Source: Aliibacillus thermotolerans (GTDB taxonomy: Bacteria > Bacillota > Bacilli > Bacillales > Marinococcaceae). Taken from it: a DNA stretch of 64,000 bases. The stretch lies in the NCBI RefSeq assembly GCF_027853235.1, contig NZ_WKJG01000028.1, forward strand, positions 97,705 through 161,704, given 5' to 3'. Shown piece by piece: positions 26,575 through 35,064 of the stretch. A program made the translations under genes and the position numbers. Below the pieces are notes generated by a model. That model saw nothing but the letters and a program-made list of their open reading frames with translations, was not told the origin of the DNA and did not search any database. How positions within the stretch are numbered: the stretch's first letter is position 1; each line of letters begins with the position of its first letter.

Positions 26575-27027
26575 ATGAAGATATACGAAATTCCAAAAGA
26601 TGCGAGTGAAGAATTGCAAAAGAAAGTAGCAGATCTTCTCATGGGACAGATGGAATCCATCGGTCGGGAAAATGCCTATGAATTATTAATGGAATCGATT
26701 CGTCTCACCTTAGAACCTCATTCCAGTGCTCATATTTTTGTAGCAGAAGAAAAAGGAGATATTCTCGGTGCCGCCTTTTTAAATATCGGTATCAGTTTGA
26801 CCCATGGCGGCCGCTACATATGGTTAAACGACTTGTATGTCCATCAAGAACATCGTCAACAAGGGATTGCAAAGAAATTACTTTTAAAAATTATTTATTG
26901 GGCAGAACATAACGGAATTAAAGGGATTGAATTAGAAACCGGAATCAGCAATGCAGCCACAAAAGCTCTGTATAACTCCCTCGGCTTTTACGATGTCGTC
27001 TCGAAACGATACGGCTTTCGCTTTTAA
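26575..27027 (+). CDS. GNAT-family N-acetyltransferase
   Basis: 150 aa from the ATG at 26575, where GAAGGAG lies 5 nt upstream. The acetyl-CoA-binding motif A is LYVHQEHRQQGIAKKLL, and the motif B region is ALYNSLGFYD. The substrate cannot be told. It lies 38 bp after the HAD gene and before azlC, all on one strand. Confidence 0.9.
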   Translation: MKIYEIPKDASEELQKKVADLLMGQMESIGRENAYELLMESIRLTLEPHSSAHIFVAEEKGDILGAAFLNIGISLTHGGRYIWLNDLYVHQEHRQQGIAKKLLLKIIYWAEHNGIKGIELETGISNAATKALYNSLGFYDVVSKRYGFRF

Positions 27028-27087
27028 AAGATACTAGGAATAAAGGAATGAGAGGTACATCAACGACTTAGAAAGGAGGGGGTGAGT

Positions 27088-27795
27088 GTGCAAGCATCCT
27101 CTACTTCTCCTGCGGAACAAACCTTTTCTCTCGGTTTAAAAGAAGGCATATCGGTCGCACTTGGATATTTTCCAGCTGCAGTAACGTTTGGATTTTTGGC
27201 ACAAACGACAGGACTTACTAGTTTGGAAGCGGTCATGATGAGCTTACTTGTTTTTACGGGAGCAGCGCAATTCATGGCATTAAGTCTTTTATCAATCGGA
27301 ACCGGTGCGTTAGAAATTATTTTTACGACATTTATTTTAAATATACGTCATTTTTTAATGAGTGCTTCCTTAAATGAAAAAGCAGAACGTGACCACCCTT
27401 TAAAAAAAGCAGGGTATGCCTTTGGATTAACGGATGAAGTATTTGCTGTGACGTCCACAAAAGAAGGAACAGTCACCACATCTTATATTTATGGAGTCTT
27501 TCTAATCTCTTATGCAAGTTGGGTAATGAACACTGGCGTTGGCTATGCGATCGGGGGATTTTTACCTGAAACAATTCAACAAAGCATGACCTTTGCATTA
27601 TATGCGCTGTTTATTGCACTGCTTGCTCCTTCTTTAAAAAAACATCGCAAAGTATTTTTTCTCGCTGCAGTAGCGGCCGTGCTCAATAGTCTCTTTTCTT
27701 TATTTATGCAAGAAGGATGGTCGATCATTTTAGCGACCCTTCTGTCTGCTTGTGCTATCGAATATATGGAACCTACAAAGAAACAGCCGTCATAA
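27088..27795 (+). CDS. azlC: AzlC family branched-chain amino acid exporter, large subunit
   Basis: 235 aa from the GTG at 27088 (AAAGGAGGG 8 nt upstream; GTG 27082 is too close). Polytopic, with the family beginning GLKEGISVALGYFPAAVTFG and an internal FTGAAQFMALSLL segment. With AzlD it exports leucine, isoleucine, valine or analogues, first known from azaleucine resistance in B. subtilis. The azlD gene follows after 12 bp. Confidence 0.93.
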   Translation: MQASSTSPAEQTFSLGLKEGISVALGYFPAAVTFGFLAQTTGLTSLEAVMMSLLVFTGAAQFMALSLLSIGTGALEIIFTTFILNIRHFLMSASLNEKAERDHPLKKAGYAFGLTDEVFAVTSTKEGTVTTSYIYGVFLISYASWVMNTGVGYAIGGFLPETIQQSMTFALYALFIALLAPSLKKHRKVFFLAAVAAVLNSLFSLFMQEGWSIILATLLSACAIEYMEPTKKQPS

Positions 27796-27807
27796 GGAGG
27801 AAAAGTC

Positions 27808-28122
27808 GTGTCCACGGAAATGTTTTTATTAATCATCGGAATGGCCATTGCTACATATATTACGAGAATGCCAGGGCTCGTTTTCTTCAATGGCGTAAAC
27901 GTGTCCCCTCGCCTTGAAGGTATTTTAAAAAATGTTCCATATGCCGCTCTCGGCGCTTTGATTTTTCCAGGTGCTCTTTTTATTCATGACAATATGTTGT
28001 TTGGCATTGTTGGGATTGTCTCCGCCTTTATTATTTCTTTTCTTGGAGGCAGTTTAATCGTGGTGGTACTTGGGTCGATTGCCATTCTTACTTTATTAAG
28101 CTTCACTCCTTTTTTTGGATAA
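27808..28122 (+). CDS. azlD: AzlD family branched-chain amino acid exporter, small subunit
   Basis: 104 aa from a GTG with AAGGAGG 7 nt upstream. Four hydrophobic segments. The start MFLLIIGMAIATYITRMPGL is typical of the family. Encoded right after azlC with a shared terminator downstream. Confidence 0.93.
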   Translation: MSTEMFLLIIGMAIATYITRMPGLVFFNGVNVSPRLEGILKNVPYAALGALIFPGALFIHDNMLFGIVGIVSAFIISFLGGSLIVVVLGSIAILTLLSFTPFFG

Positions 28123-28132
28123 TTCGTTCATG

Positions 28133-28168
28133 ATAAAAAGAGCTGTCCGGTTTGGGCAGCTCTTTTAA
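28133..28168. terminator. Bidirectional terminator after azlD
   Basis: AAAAGAGCTGTCC and GGGCAGCTCTTTT form a stem over a five-base loop, between convergent azlD and the gene ending at 28165. Confidence 0.85.
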
Positions 28169-28620
28169 TCTTCGGAAGAAGCTTCTCGTTGGCGGATATG
28201 TTCTTCATGTTGAAGAAAACGTACGAATGTCTCATATGATTTTGCGGGATACATTTGTAATTGTTTGACATAGCGCAGTTTTGTTTCTTCTGGTAACCGT
28301 TCACTATTAGCGACACGTTCTTTCATATAGACGAGGCTTGTATGTCGCATTTCTTTTCCTTTATGAAGGGATTCGCGAAAAAGTGCCATGCCAAAAGCAC
28401 CTGCCAACGCAAACAAACCGATACCAATTGCCATGTCACTACTAAAAGAAGTCATTACAAACAAAAAATACAACCCGATGAAAGAGAAAGTAATTAACGG
28501 GACAGAAAAAGCTCCTAAAAAAATCGTTTTTCTCATTAAAGGAACGAGACGCATATTCAATTTTTCAAATTCCCGTTTAATGTAAAGGGGTTCTTCTCGT
28601 TTTGAAGATGTTGGAGTCAT
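28165..28620 (-). CDS. Two-helix membrane protein, unknown family
   Basis: 151 aa from the ATG at 28620 with GAGGAG 6 nt upstream. A basic hydrophilic N-terminus is followed by two adjacent membrane segments (about 35-57 and 62-82) and a charged C-terminal domain of some 70 residues (KERVANSERLPEETKLRYVK). It resembles small conserved Bacillaceae proteins of the DUF5392 kind, but I am not sure of this. It follows the YitT-like gene with a gap of only 27 bp and is probably in one operon with it. Confidence 0.7.
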   Translation of the reverse strand: MTPTSSKREEPLYIKREFEKLNMRLVPLMRKTIFLGAFSVPLITFSFIGLYFLFVMTSFSSDMAIGIGLFALAGAFGMALFRESLHKGKEMRHTSLVYMKERVANSERLPEETKLRYVKQLQMYPAKSYETFVRFLQHEEHIRQREASSED

Positions 28621-28647
28621 ATAATTCTCCTCTCTCCTCATATTCAT

Positions 28648-29493
28648 TTAATCATTTTGACGGAATAATCCGTATATCTCTGTCGTATTGACAATGTTCG
28701 TAAAAGCTTTCTCATCAATTTCTTGAATCACTTGTTGTAAGGCATACAATTCATAACGAGTTACAACTATCATTAACATTTCTTTATCTGTCGCATCATA
28801 TCCCCCTTTTGCCGGAATTCTTGTAATTCCCCGGGTGATATGTTGATGGATTGCTTTCCTTAATTCTTCAGGTTTTTTTGTAACAATAAAAGCGGTTAAT
28901 TTTACGTGACGGGTATGAATCGCATCGATCACACGGGAGCCTACATATAACGACACTAACGTGTAAAGAGCGCTTTCCCAATTAAACACAATGCCAGCCG
29001 TTAACACAATGGCCGCATTAAGAATAAAGAAATATTGGCCAACGGGACGGTCACTCATCCGCGCTAACACAAGGGCGATAATATCCAAACCACCGGCAGA
29101 CGCCCCCCATTTTAACGCAATCGCGGCACCAAATGCAGTAATCACACCGCCAAAAACACCGTTTAAAAGAATATCGCTTGACAATTCATATACTGGAATC
29201 ACTTCCAAGAAAAATGTCGTTAACGCAACATGCAAAAAACTGTAAAAAGTAAATAATTTTCCTACTTTCACCCAACCTAATATAGCGATGGGGATATTTA
29301 GAAGAAAGAGAAAGACACCCGTGGATAGCGGAAAAATAGCGGCTAATATTTGGGCGATACCGGTTGCGCCACTCGAAAATACATTAGCTGGTATTAAAAA
29401 GAAATTCAAACCGATAGCTAGAATGAACGCACCAGCGATAATAACACCGACTTTTTGAATTTCTTGAAATATCGTCGTCTGACTTGTAATCAC
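28648..29493 (-). CDS. YitT family membrane protein (DUF161 + DUF2179)
   Basis: 281 aa from a GTG with GAGGGGGG upstream. Five or six membrane helices (start GVIIAGAFILAIGLNFFLIP), and the conserved FSSGATGIAQIL segment. The cytosolic C-terminal DUF2179 domain begins near residue 220 (TRGITRIPAKGGYDATDKEM). The family is widespread in bacilli; the transported substrate is not established. It lies just downstream of the esterase gene on the same strand. Confidence 0.88.
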   Translation of the reverse strand: MITSQTTIFQEIQKVGVIIAGAFILAIGLNFFLIPANVFSSGATGIAQILAAIFPLSTGVFLFLLNIPIAILGWVKVGKLFTFYSFLHVALTTFFLEVIPVYELSSDILLNGVFGGVITAFGAAIALKWGASAGGLDIIALVLARMSDRPVGQYFFILNAAIVLTAGIVFNWESALYTLVSLYVGSRVIDAIHTRHVKLTAFIVTKKPEELRKAIHQHITRGITRIPAKGGYDATDKEMLMIVVTRYELYALQQVIQEIDEKAFTNIVNTTEIYGLFRQND

Positions 29494-29514
29494 GGGACGC
29501 CCCCCTCAATTGTG

Positions 29515-30282
29515 TTAAATATGTTTCGCGATCCAATCCGCCATTAGAAGCATCGCCTTTCTAGTTACTTTATGACTCGCTTCCTGATCGAGGTGATAAA
29601 CGAGGGTTTCATCATCGTTCAAACGAGTTCTCGCTTTCAATTGTTGATAAAAGGAAAAGGAATCAATATAAGGCACCACATCGTCTTGACGACCGTGCCA
29701 AAAAAAGAGGGGACGATGATTTACTGCTTCAATATGTTGCGACAAATCAAAAGGGATGAGCTGTTTCACTTGGTTTTCTCTTTCTTCTTCTGAAAGCGGT
29801 AACGCTCCTTGCTGTTCTAATAGCGTAATTTGGCGCCTCGCAAATGTTTCCCAGGCAGGGTTCCCCATTAAAACAGCCGCTCCTTTCACCCATGGATACT
29901 TCACAAGCGTACCGCAAGTAATGATTCCTCCCATCGACGTACCTGCTAAAAAAATGCGACTATTTTGTAACAAATGTCGTTCTTCTAATGAGCGATAAAT
30001 ATCTTCAGTCTCCGCGACACTTTGTAAGACGATGGGCCAAAATTGAAACGTTAATTCTTTTTCCGAAAGACGTTGAGAACGACTTCCGTGGTGATGTGCT
30101 TCCGGAAGAATGACCCGTATATTTCGCTTGACTAACTGATAAGCGATATGCAAATTATGCTCCATTCCACTCGTAAAACCGTGCCAAAAAAGAACCGTCG
30201 GAAGAGGCTCATTTTCCTTGGCCGATTGAACGATATGTAAAGCGGGAATTCCGCTGAATGTCTCTTCCTTCAGAATGATCAT
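29515..30282 (-). CDS. Alpha/beta hydrolase, YitV-like esterase
   Basis: 255 aa. The oxyanion segment FWHGFTSGMEHN is near residue 35, the nucleophile Ser lies in AGTSMGG near residue 115, the acid is in HGRQDDVVP and the His in DQEASHKV. This is the full triad of the prolyl-oligopeptidase-like esterase group. ATG with AAAGGAG 7 nt upstream. The substrate is unknown. Confidence 0.88.
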   Translation of the reverse strand: MIILKEETFSGIPALHIVQSAKENEPLPTVLFWHGFTSGMEHNLHIAYQLVKRNIRVILPEAHHHGSRSQRLSEKELTFQFWPIVLQSVAETEDIYRSLEERHLLQNSRIFLAGTSMGGIITCGTLVKYPWVKGAAVLMGNPAWETFARRQITLLEQQGALPLSEEERENQVKQLIPFDLSQHIEAVNHRPLFFWHGRQDDVVPYIDSFSFYQQLKARTRLNDDETLVYHLDQEASHKVTRKAMLLMADWIAKHI

Positions 30283-30358
30283 GAAAAAACTCCTTTACAT
30301 GGAACGACCTCATCTCCATTGTACTGAAATTCCAAGTAATAAGAAAGAAAAGGACATC

Positions 30359-30478
30359 ATGAAAGATCGGTTTTACAATCAGGAGAAAGAGCTGCCATTC
30401 TCCAAGATAGAGAGACAACTCTTCTCGATGAGGGACGAATGGATTATCTTTCATTTTTCCCTTTTCAATGATGAATAA
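30359..30478 (+). CDS. Possible 39-aa protein, unknown
   Basis: ATG 30359 with AAAAGGA close upstream gives MKDRFYNQEKELPFSKIERQ..., ending FHFSLFNDE. The composition looks protein-like, with a mix of charged and aromatic residues. It diverges from the esterase gene and its stop lies 7 bp from the stop of the convergent secreted protein. No family recognised; it could be chance. Confidence 0.35.
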   Translation: MKDRFYNQEKELPFSKIERQLFSMRDEWIIFHFSLFNDE

Positions 30479-30484
30479 ACCTAC

Positions 30485-31357
30485 CTATCTTTCATATCCT
30501 TCCAATTGTCCTTGCCAAAGAGCAATTCGTTCAATTTCTTGTCCCTCGGCGATAAACCAAATACTTCCCCCCTTCACATGATAAATATAAATGTTTTTCC
30601 CATCCACTTCTGCTCTTACAAAATCAGCGCCGTACTGACGAACTGTATCATATAAAGAATCGCCCACACGAATTCCTTTTGAAATTTCATAATCCGAATC
30701 ACTGACAAATATGTAGGTCAAGCGATTGTCAATGATTTCAAATTGTAATTCAGGAACTTCCCCAGCGCGTGTTTTGCCGAAACGATCAGTATATGTATAT
30801 TCATTCATTTCTCCATAAAAACCAATGTAATCAGCGGGTTGCCCGTACCCTGTGTTCCAATGGACATCGAAGCGTTCATTTACTTGTTGCAAAGTGTCTC
30901 CAACAGATATACCGTGAACGGTTAAAAGCTCTGTCGTTTCTAGATGGAGTCGCCCCGGCTGATCCAACCATTCGGCTCGAATTCCTTCATTTTGTAAATA
31001 TTTCACACGAACAACCTCGCGCTGATTGATTTGTTCGATGTAGCCTTTTTCTGCGAAATAATCATACGTTGATAACGATATTTTCTCTGCCAGATCGACA
31101 TCCGTTTTCATTTTTTCATGAAAAGCTGCAATCGCAACCGAGACAGGTACGTAGAGATTGCCACCATGAAAAATAGGTTCTCCGGGATACTTCTGTTCTT
31201 GTCCGTCAATATAAATGACATGTTCCGTCGTTTCCCTTTCCTCAGATGAAAACTGTTTTACTTCGATTTCGTCATCAACAGATGTTGCCCCAAAGGAAGG
31301 GGTTTGTAATAGAAAAAAGATGAAAATAACAGCCACACTTCCAAATATTTTTTTCAC
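30485..31357 (-). CDS. Secreted protein with two repeated stalk-like domains, unknown
   Basis: 290 aa from the GTG at 31357 with AGGAG 7 nt upstream. A cleavable signal peptide (FGSVAVIFIFFLLQTPSFGA) is followed by an IYIDGQEQKYPGEPIFH...NLYVPV segment. That segment looks like the copper-amine-oxidase-N/stalk domain found in many Bacillus surface proteins. The C-terminal half contains two related units starting GISVGDTLQQVNERF and GIRVGDSLYDTVRQYG, about 80 residues apart. The fold and role are not clear. It has no anchor, so it is probably released or wall-bound. Confidence 0.75.
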   Translation of the reverse strand: MKKIFGSVAVIFIFFLLQTPSFGATSVDDEIEVKQFSSEERETTEHVIYIDGQEQKYPGEPIFHGGNLYVPVSVAIAAFHEKMKTDVDLAEKISLSTYDYFAEKGYIEQINQREVVRVKYLQNEGIRAEWLDQPGRLHLETTELLTVHGISVGDTLQQVNERFDVHWNTGYGQPADYIGFYGEMNEYTYTDRFGKTRAGEVPELQFEIIDNRLTYIFVSDSDYEISKGIRVGDSLYDTVRQYGADFVRAEVDGKNIYIYHVKGGSIWFIAEGQEIERIALWQGQLEGYER

Positions 31358-31529
31358 CAAAACGCTCCTCTCCCATTCTGTTTTCTATCATTATTATATC
31401 TTAATTTTTTAATACTCGGTGAAAAAATTACTGATAGATTCATGGACAAATAAGTAGGAAAGACGGTGATTTGTTTCCGCGTCACACCGCCCACACTGAT
31501 GCCAATTACCAAGATGAGACTCCGTGAAC

Positions 31530-32264
31530 TCATTCTTTTCTGTTCTCTTTATCATGATTATTCTCTAGCGGAACAATAAAGGTGTTCGGTCCCGTTAGTT
31601 TGCTGCTTCCCCCTTTTGGTTCGACGCTTGCTTTGATGAGCTTCAATTCATTTATCTCCGGTCCTTTAAAAAGTACCCTTGTCACTCCATCCTGAACGGA
31701 TAACAATTCCCCTTGAATATCGTTGTTTTCATAAATAATCCATAACTGATAATCTTTCTCTTGCAACGGAATGAAGCCGTCCACTTCCAAGAGCATTTCC
31801 TCGGTCACATCGTTCATCCATAAATTTCCCCGGATATGGTTGAAATCGGACACAGGGATGACCGCTACTTGCTTCGTCTCGGGATAGAAGCGTAAGTTTT
31901 CTTCCTCGATACGATCATTTTGCGCTACTTCCACCGTCGGATGGACATGGGGTTTTGTGTGAAACAATCCGAAAACAAGGAGCGAAGCAGCTATGAAGGC
32001 AGAAGCAAAAGCAACCGTTGTTTTTGCTTTTTTCTTCCGTTCTTTCGGTTTCATTGTCGCTGACGCCTGTTTCCATATGTTTTCTTTGAGTTCGGCGGAA
32101 GGCTGGAGATTTGTTTCTGTCTCCATGACAATCTGCCATTTAGCTAATTTTTCTCGGCAATGGGGACAAATGGCCAAATGTTTTTTTATGTGCTCCCGCT
32201 CTTCCTCTGATTCAATCTTTTCCATCGCCATATCGATGAGTTTCATTTCCGGGATATGTATCAC
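31530..32264 (-). CDS. Membrane anti-sigma factor (zinc-finger + RskA-like domain)
   Basis: 244 aa from GTG 32264, whose first bases overlap the sigma gene stop (GTGA). The N-terminal cytosolic zinc-binding motif is KKHLAICPHC. One membrane span is near residues 90-110 (VAFASAFIAASLLVFGLF). The external C-terminal domain shows RskA-like features (YQLWIIYENN and VEPKGGSSKLTGPN). It should hold the upstream ECF sigma factor inactive until an envelope signal triggers its cleavage. Translational coupling to the sigma gene supports the pairing. The signal is unknown; the neighbouring divergent ABC system may be the target. Confidence 0.88.
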   Translation of the reverse strand: MIHIPEMKLIDMAMEKIESEEEREHIKKHLAICPHCREKLAKWQIVMETETNLQPSAELKENIWKQASATMKPKERKKKAKTTVAFASAFIAASLLVFGLFHTKPHVHPTVEVAQNDRIEEENLRFYPETKQVAVIPVSDFNHIRGNLWMNDVTEEMLLEVDGFIPLQEKDYQLWIIYENNDIQGELLSVQDGVTRVLFKGPEINELKLIKASVEPKGGSSKLTGPNTFIVPLENNHDKENRKE

Positions 32265-32836
32265 TCTTTCCACCCCCGTTCCGCTTCCATCCATTTTACT
32301 AATGATTTTTGTTTCCGTAAGTTTCTTAAACCATAGCGGATGAAAGATTTCACCGAGCCTAACGGTTTTTTCATATGCTTTGTAATTTGCTGGTGGGTTT
32401 CCCCTTGAAAGTAGGCACGATATATCGCTTCCCGTTGTTTTTCTGGAAGGTGATTTAGCGCATCGATCAGGACATGTCTTTCCATTTCGTTTAAAAATAT
32501 TAAATCGAGAGGGCTTTCCTTTTCAGGGACGAGCGCTTCTAATTTATTCATTAAAAGCGGTTTCTTTTTTCTCAGCCGATCTAAAGAGCGACTTTTCGTT
32601 TTTACGGCAAGCCATGCTTTCACGCTCCCTTTTTCCGGTTGATATTGAAACGATTTTTGCAATAATTCCAAGAATACTTCCTGACAAACGTCCTCCGCTT
32701 CTTCCTTGTTCCCGATAATTTGATAAGCGATATGGAGAATAAAACGAATATATTTTTCATAAAACAGCTCAAAGGACTGTTGAGAGCCTTGTTGGATTTC
32801 CTCTAATAAGCGAATATCTTCCAAATTCCCATCCAT
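32261..32836 (-). CDS. ECF-type RNA polymerase sigma factor
   Basis: 191 aa from the ATG at 32836; GGGGGG lies 7 nt upstream. Region 2 includes YQIIGNKEEAEDVCQEVFLELL and region 4 has LPEKQREAIYRAYFQGETHQQI followed by a helix-turn-helix. Length and layout fit extracytoplasmic-function sigma factors. It overlaps the anti-sigma gene by 4 bp. A perfect ECF promoter (TGAAAC-N16-CGTC) lies right upstream, which points to autoregulation. Confidence 0.92.
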   Translation of the reverse strand: MDGNLEDIRLLEEIQQGSQQSFELFYEKYIRFILHIAYQIIGNKEEAEDVCQEVFLELLQKSFQYQPEKGSVKAWLAVKTKSRSLDRLRKKKPLLMNKLEALVPEKESPLDLIFLNEMERHVLIDALNHLPEKQREAIYRAYFQGETHQQITKHMKKPLGSVKSFIRYGLRNLRKQKSLVKWMEAERGWKE

Positions 32837-32863
32837 CGCCATCCCCCCTTTTCTAAAGAAATA

Positions 32864-32889
32864 GACGCATGACTGGGAAAATAGTTTCA
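32864..32889 (-). promoter_or_regulatory. ECF promoter of the sigma/anti-sigma operon
   Basis: On the minus strand TGAAAC (32889-32884), a 16-bp spacer and CGTC (32867-32864) match the consensus of B. subtilis SigW/SigX/SigM-type promoters. It starts the operon just 28 bp before the sigma start codon. No equally good ECF site is visible for the divergent NEW3-ABC operon. Confidence 0.75.
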
Positions 32890-32970
32890 CCTCGAAAAAA
32901 ATTTTCGAAAATAAATCTATTTCCCATGTTGCTTCGTACTATATTCGAAAAAGATAAAGGGGGAATAGGA

Positions 32971-34110
32971 ATGTATAAAAAATTACTAACCACCACTCTT
33001 ATTTTTCTTTTATCCTTCATGGTGGCAACACCAGCTGTTGCACAAGTTACCTTATATACGCCATACACGGGAATGGCGGTGACACCAGGAGAAACGATCC
33101 ATTACACCGTCGATGTGATGAATCATGATGCGGGAGTAAAACACGTTACTTTTGACATGCAAGGTTTGCCCGAAGGATGGTCTTATCAAATCACTTCCGG
33201 CGGGAATGCTATTAAACAGTTATCCGTTCGCGATGAACAGCAAGTGAACTTGGAAGTCACAGTGCCGTTAGAAATTGAGCAGGACGACTACCGCTTTTCT
33301 TTGATTGCAACGGACCAACATGGAGAAAGCGCATCATTGCCGTTTCTTGTGACGCTGACGGAAGAAGGGACCTTTGCGACAGAATGGAATGTCGATCAAT
33401 CAAATTTACAAGGACAGACGGACTCTTCCTTTTCCTACTCAGCAACACTTCGAAACCGAACGGCAGAAGAACAAAACTATGCCTTAACTGCCAATGCACC
33501 AGATGGATGGTCTGTCCAGTTTCAGTCAGGAGGCGATAATGTCACCTCGGTATCGGTGGAACCAAACAGTGAAGCAAATCTTACCATTGACGTCACTCCG
33601 CCGGAAAATGCCAGCGCCGATACATACGAAATCGGAGTAACGGCCAATGGTAGCGGAACAAAAGCAGAAACAACACTGGAAGCGGTCATTACCGGTGCTT
33701 ATGACATGGTATTAACGACACCAAACGGAAATTTACATGCGGACATTACGTCCGGGGGAGATCGGATCATCGATTTGGTCGTGGAAAATACAGGAACCGC
33801 CCCACTTACTAATGTGGAATTATCCGCACAAACTCCACCAGATTGGGAAACGGATTTCGACAAAAACACCATTCCGGAAATTAAACCGGGGGAATCTGCC
33901 ACCGTCAAAGCGACGTTAAAAGCGTCCGATGAAGCCATTGCAGGAGACTATGTAACAACCTTTACCGCCTCGGCATCAGAAACCAGTGCCGAAGCAGATT
34001 TCCGCATTTCTGTGGAAACATCCACTTTATGGGGAATTGTCGGGATTGCAATAATTTTAGCCGTCGTTTGGGGACTGTATTACATCATTAAAAAATACGG
34101 GAGGAGGTAG
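32971..34110 (+). CDS. Secreted/anchored NEW3-domain protein of an ABC exporter locus
   Basis: 379 aa from the ATG at 32971 with a GGGGG-containing site. A signal peptide ends near VATPAVAQ. Three or so Ig-like repeats of the NEW3 (alpha-galactosidase-associated) kind follow: GLPEGWSYQITSGG, APDGWSVQFQSGG and TPPDWETDF are equivalent turns, spaced about 100 residues apart. A C-terminal membrane anchor (TLWGIVGIAIILAVVWGLYY) ends in basic residues. The ABC ATPase gene begins 3 bp later. Such proteins commonly accompany ABC-2 exporters; the role is probably an external accessory part. Confidence 0.8.
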   Translation: MYKKLLTTTLIFLLSFMVATPAVAQVTLYTPYTGMAVTPGETIHYTVDVMNHDAGVKHVTFDMQGLPEGWSYQITSGGNAIKQLSVRDEQQVNLEVTVPLEIEQDDYRFSLIATDQHGESASLPFLVTLTEEGTFATEWNVDQSNLQGQTDSSFSYSATLRNRTAEEQNYALTANAPDGWSVQFQSGGDNVTSVSVEPNSEANLTIDVTPPENASADTYEIGVTANGSGTKAETTLEAVITGAYDMVLTTPNGNLHADITSGGDRIIDLVVENTGTAPLTNVELSAQTPPDWETDFDKNTIPEIKPGESATVKATLKASDEAIAGDYVTTFTASASETSAEADFRISVETSTLWGIVGIAIILAVVWGLYYIIKKYGRR

Positions 34111-34113
34111 ATC

Positions 34114-35064
34114 ATGGCTCCACTGATTCAATTGGACGGCGTTAGCAAAAAATACGATGACCAGTATGCAGTGAAAAATCTATCCCTTTCCATCGAAAAA
34201 GGAGAAATTTTTGGCTTACTCGGTCCCAACGGAGCGGGAAAAACGACGACAATATTAATGATGCTTGGCTTGAGTGAACCGACTTCAGGCAAGATAAAAG
34301 TATGCGGCATCGATTCCGTACGCAAGCCGATTGAAGTGAAAAAACGAGTCGGGTATTTGCCGGATAATCTCGGCTTCTACCAACAGATGACGGGAATGGA
34401 AAACTTAATTTACACGGCAGAATTAAATCAAATCCCCCGAAAAGAGGCGGAAAAACGAGCAAACTATTTGCTGGAAAAGGTGAACCTCGCCCACGCCGCC
34501 GATAAAAAGACAGGGAAATATTCCCGAGGGATGAAGCAACGACTAGGCCTTGCCGACGTGTTAATGAAAAATCCCGAAGTCATCATTTTAGATGAACCGA
34601 CGTTGGGGATTGATCCAGAAGGTGTACGAGAACTGCTAGCACTTATAAAATCGCTAAGCGTGGAAGAAAAAATTACCGTGCTCCTATCGTCCCATCATCT
34701 CCATCAAGTGCAGCAAATTTGTGACCGAGTCGGTATTTTCGTCCAAGGAGAACTGTTGGCGGAAGGAACGATCGATCATTTGGCAAAACAGTTGTTTCAA
34801 GAAGATTCCTTTCTTGTTCGGGTGAAAGCCTCCCCGATTAGCGAAACGTTGCTTTCTGAACTGGAAAAGTTGGAGTCTGTGACAAATGTAAAGAAAACGA
34901 TGAATGGATTAGAAATTTATAGCTCGGAAAACATGGCAGCGACAATCAGCCGACTGATTGTAAATCACGGAGCAGACTTGTATCAGATCAACAACGAACA
35001 TTACGGATTAGACGAGATCTACCATCGCTATTTTGAAGGGCGTGATCACGTTGAATCTCGCTAG
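34114..35064 (+). CDS. ABC-2 type exporter ATPase
   Basis: 316 aa. Walker A is GPNGAGKTT near residue 38, the Q-loop region follows, the signature is YSRGMKQRLGLADVL near 135, and Walker B is VIILDEPTLGIDPEG. The C-terminal 80 residues form the usual extra domain of ABC-2 exporters. Overlaps the permease gene. Operon: NEW3 protein, ATPase, permease. Substrate unknown; divergent ECF sigma/anti-sigma genes suggest an envelope-stress link. Confidence 0.93.
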   Translation: MAPLIQLDGVSKKYDDQYAVKNLSLSIEKGEIFGLLGPNGAGKTTTILMMLGLSEPTSGKIKVCGIDSVRKPIEVKKRVGYLPDNLGFYQQMTGMENLIYTAELNQIPRKEAEKRANYLLEKVNLAHAADKKTGKYSRGMKQRLGLADVLMKNPEVIILDEPTLGIDPEGVRELLALIKSLSVEEKITVLLSSHHLHQVQQICDRVGIFVQGELLAEGTIDHLAKQLFQEDSFLVRVKASPISETLLSELEKLESVTNVKKTMNGLEIYSSENMAATISRLIVNHGADLYQINNEHYGLDEIYHRYFEGRDHVESR

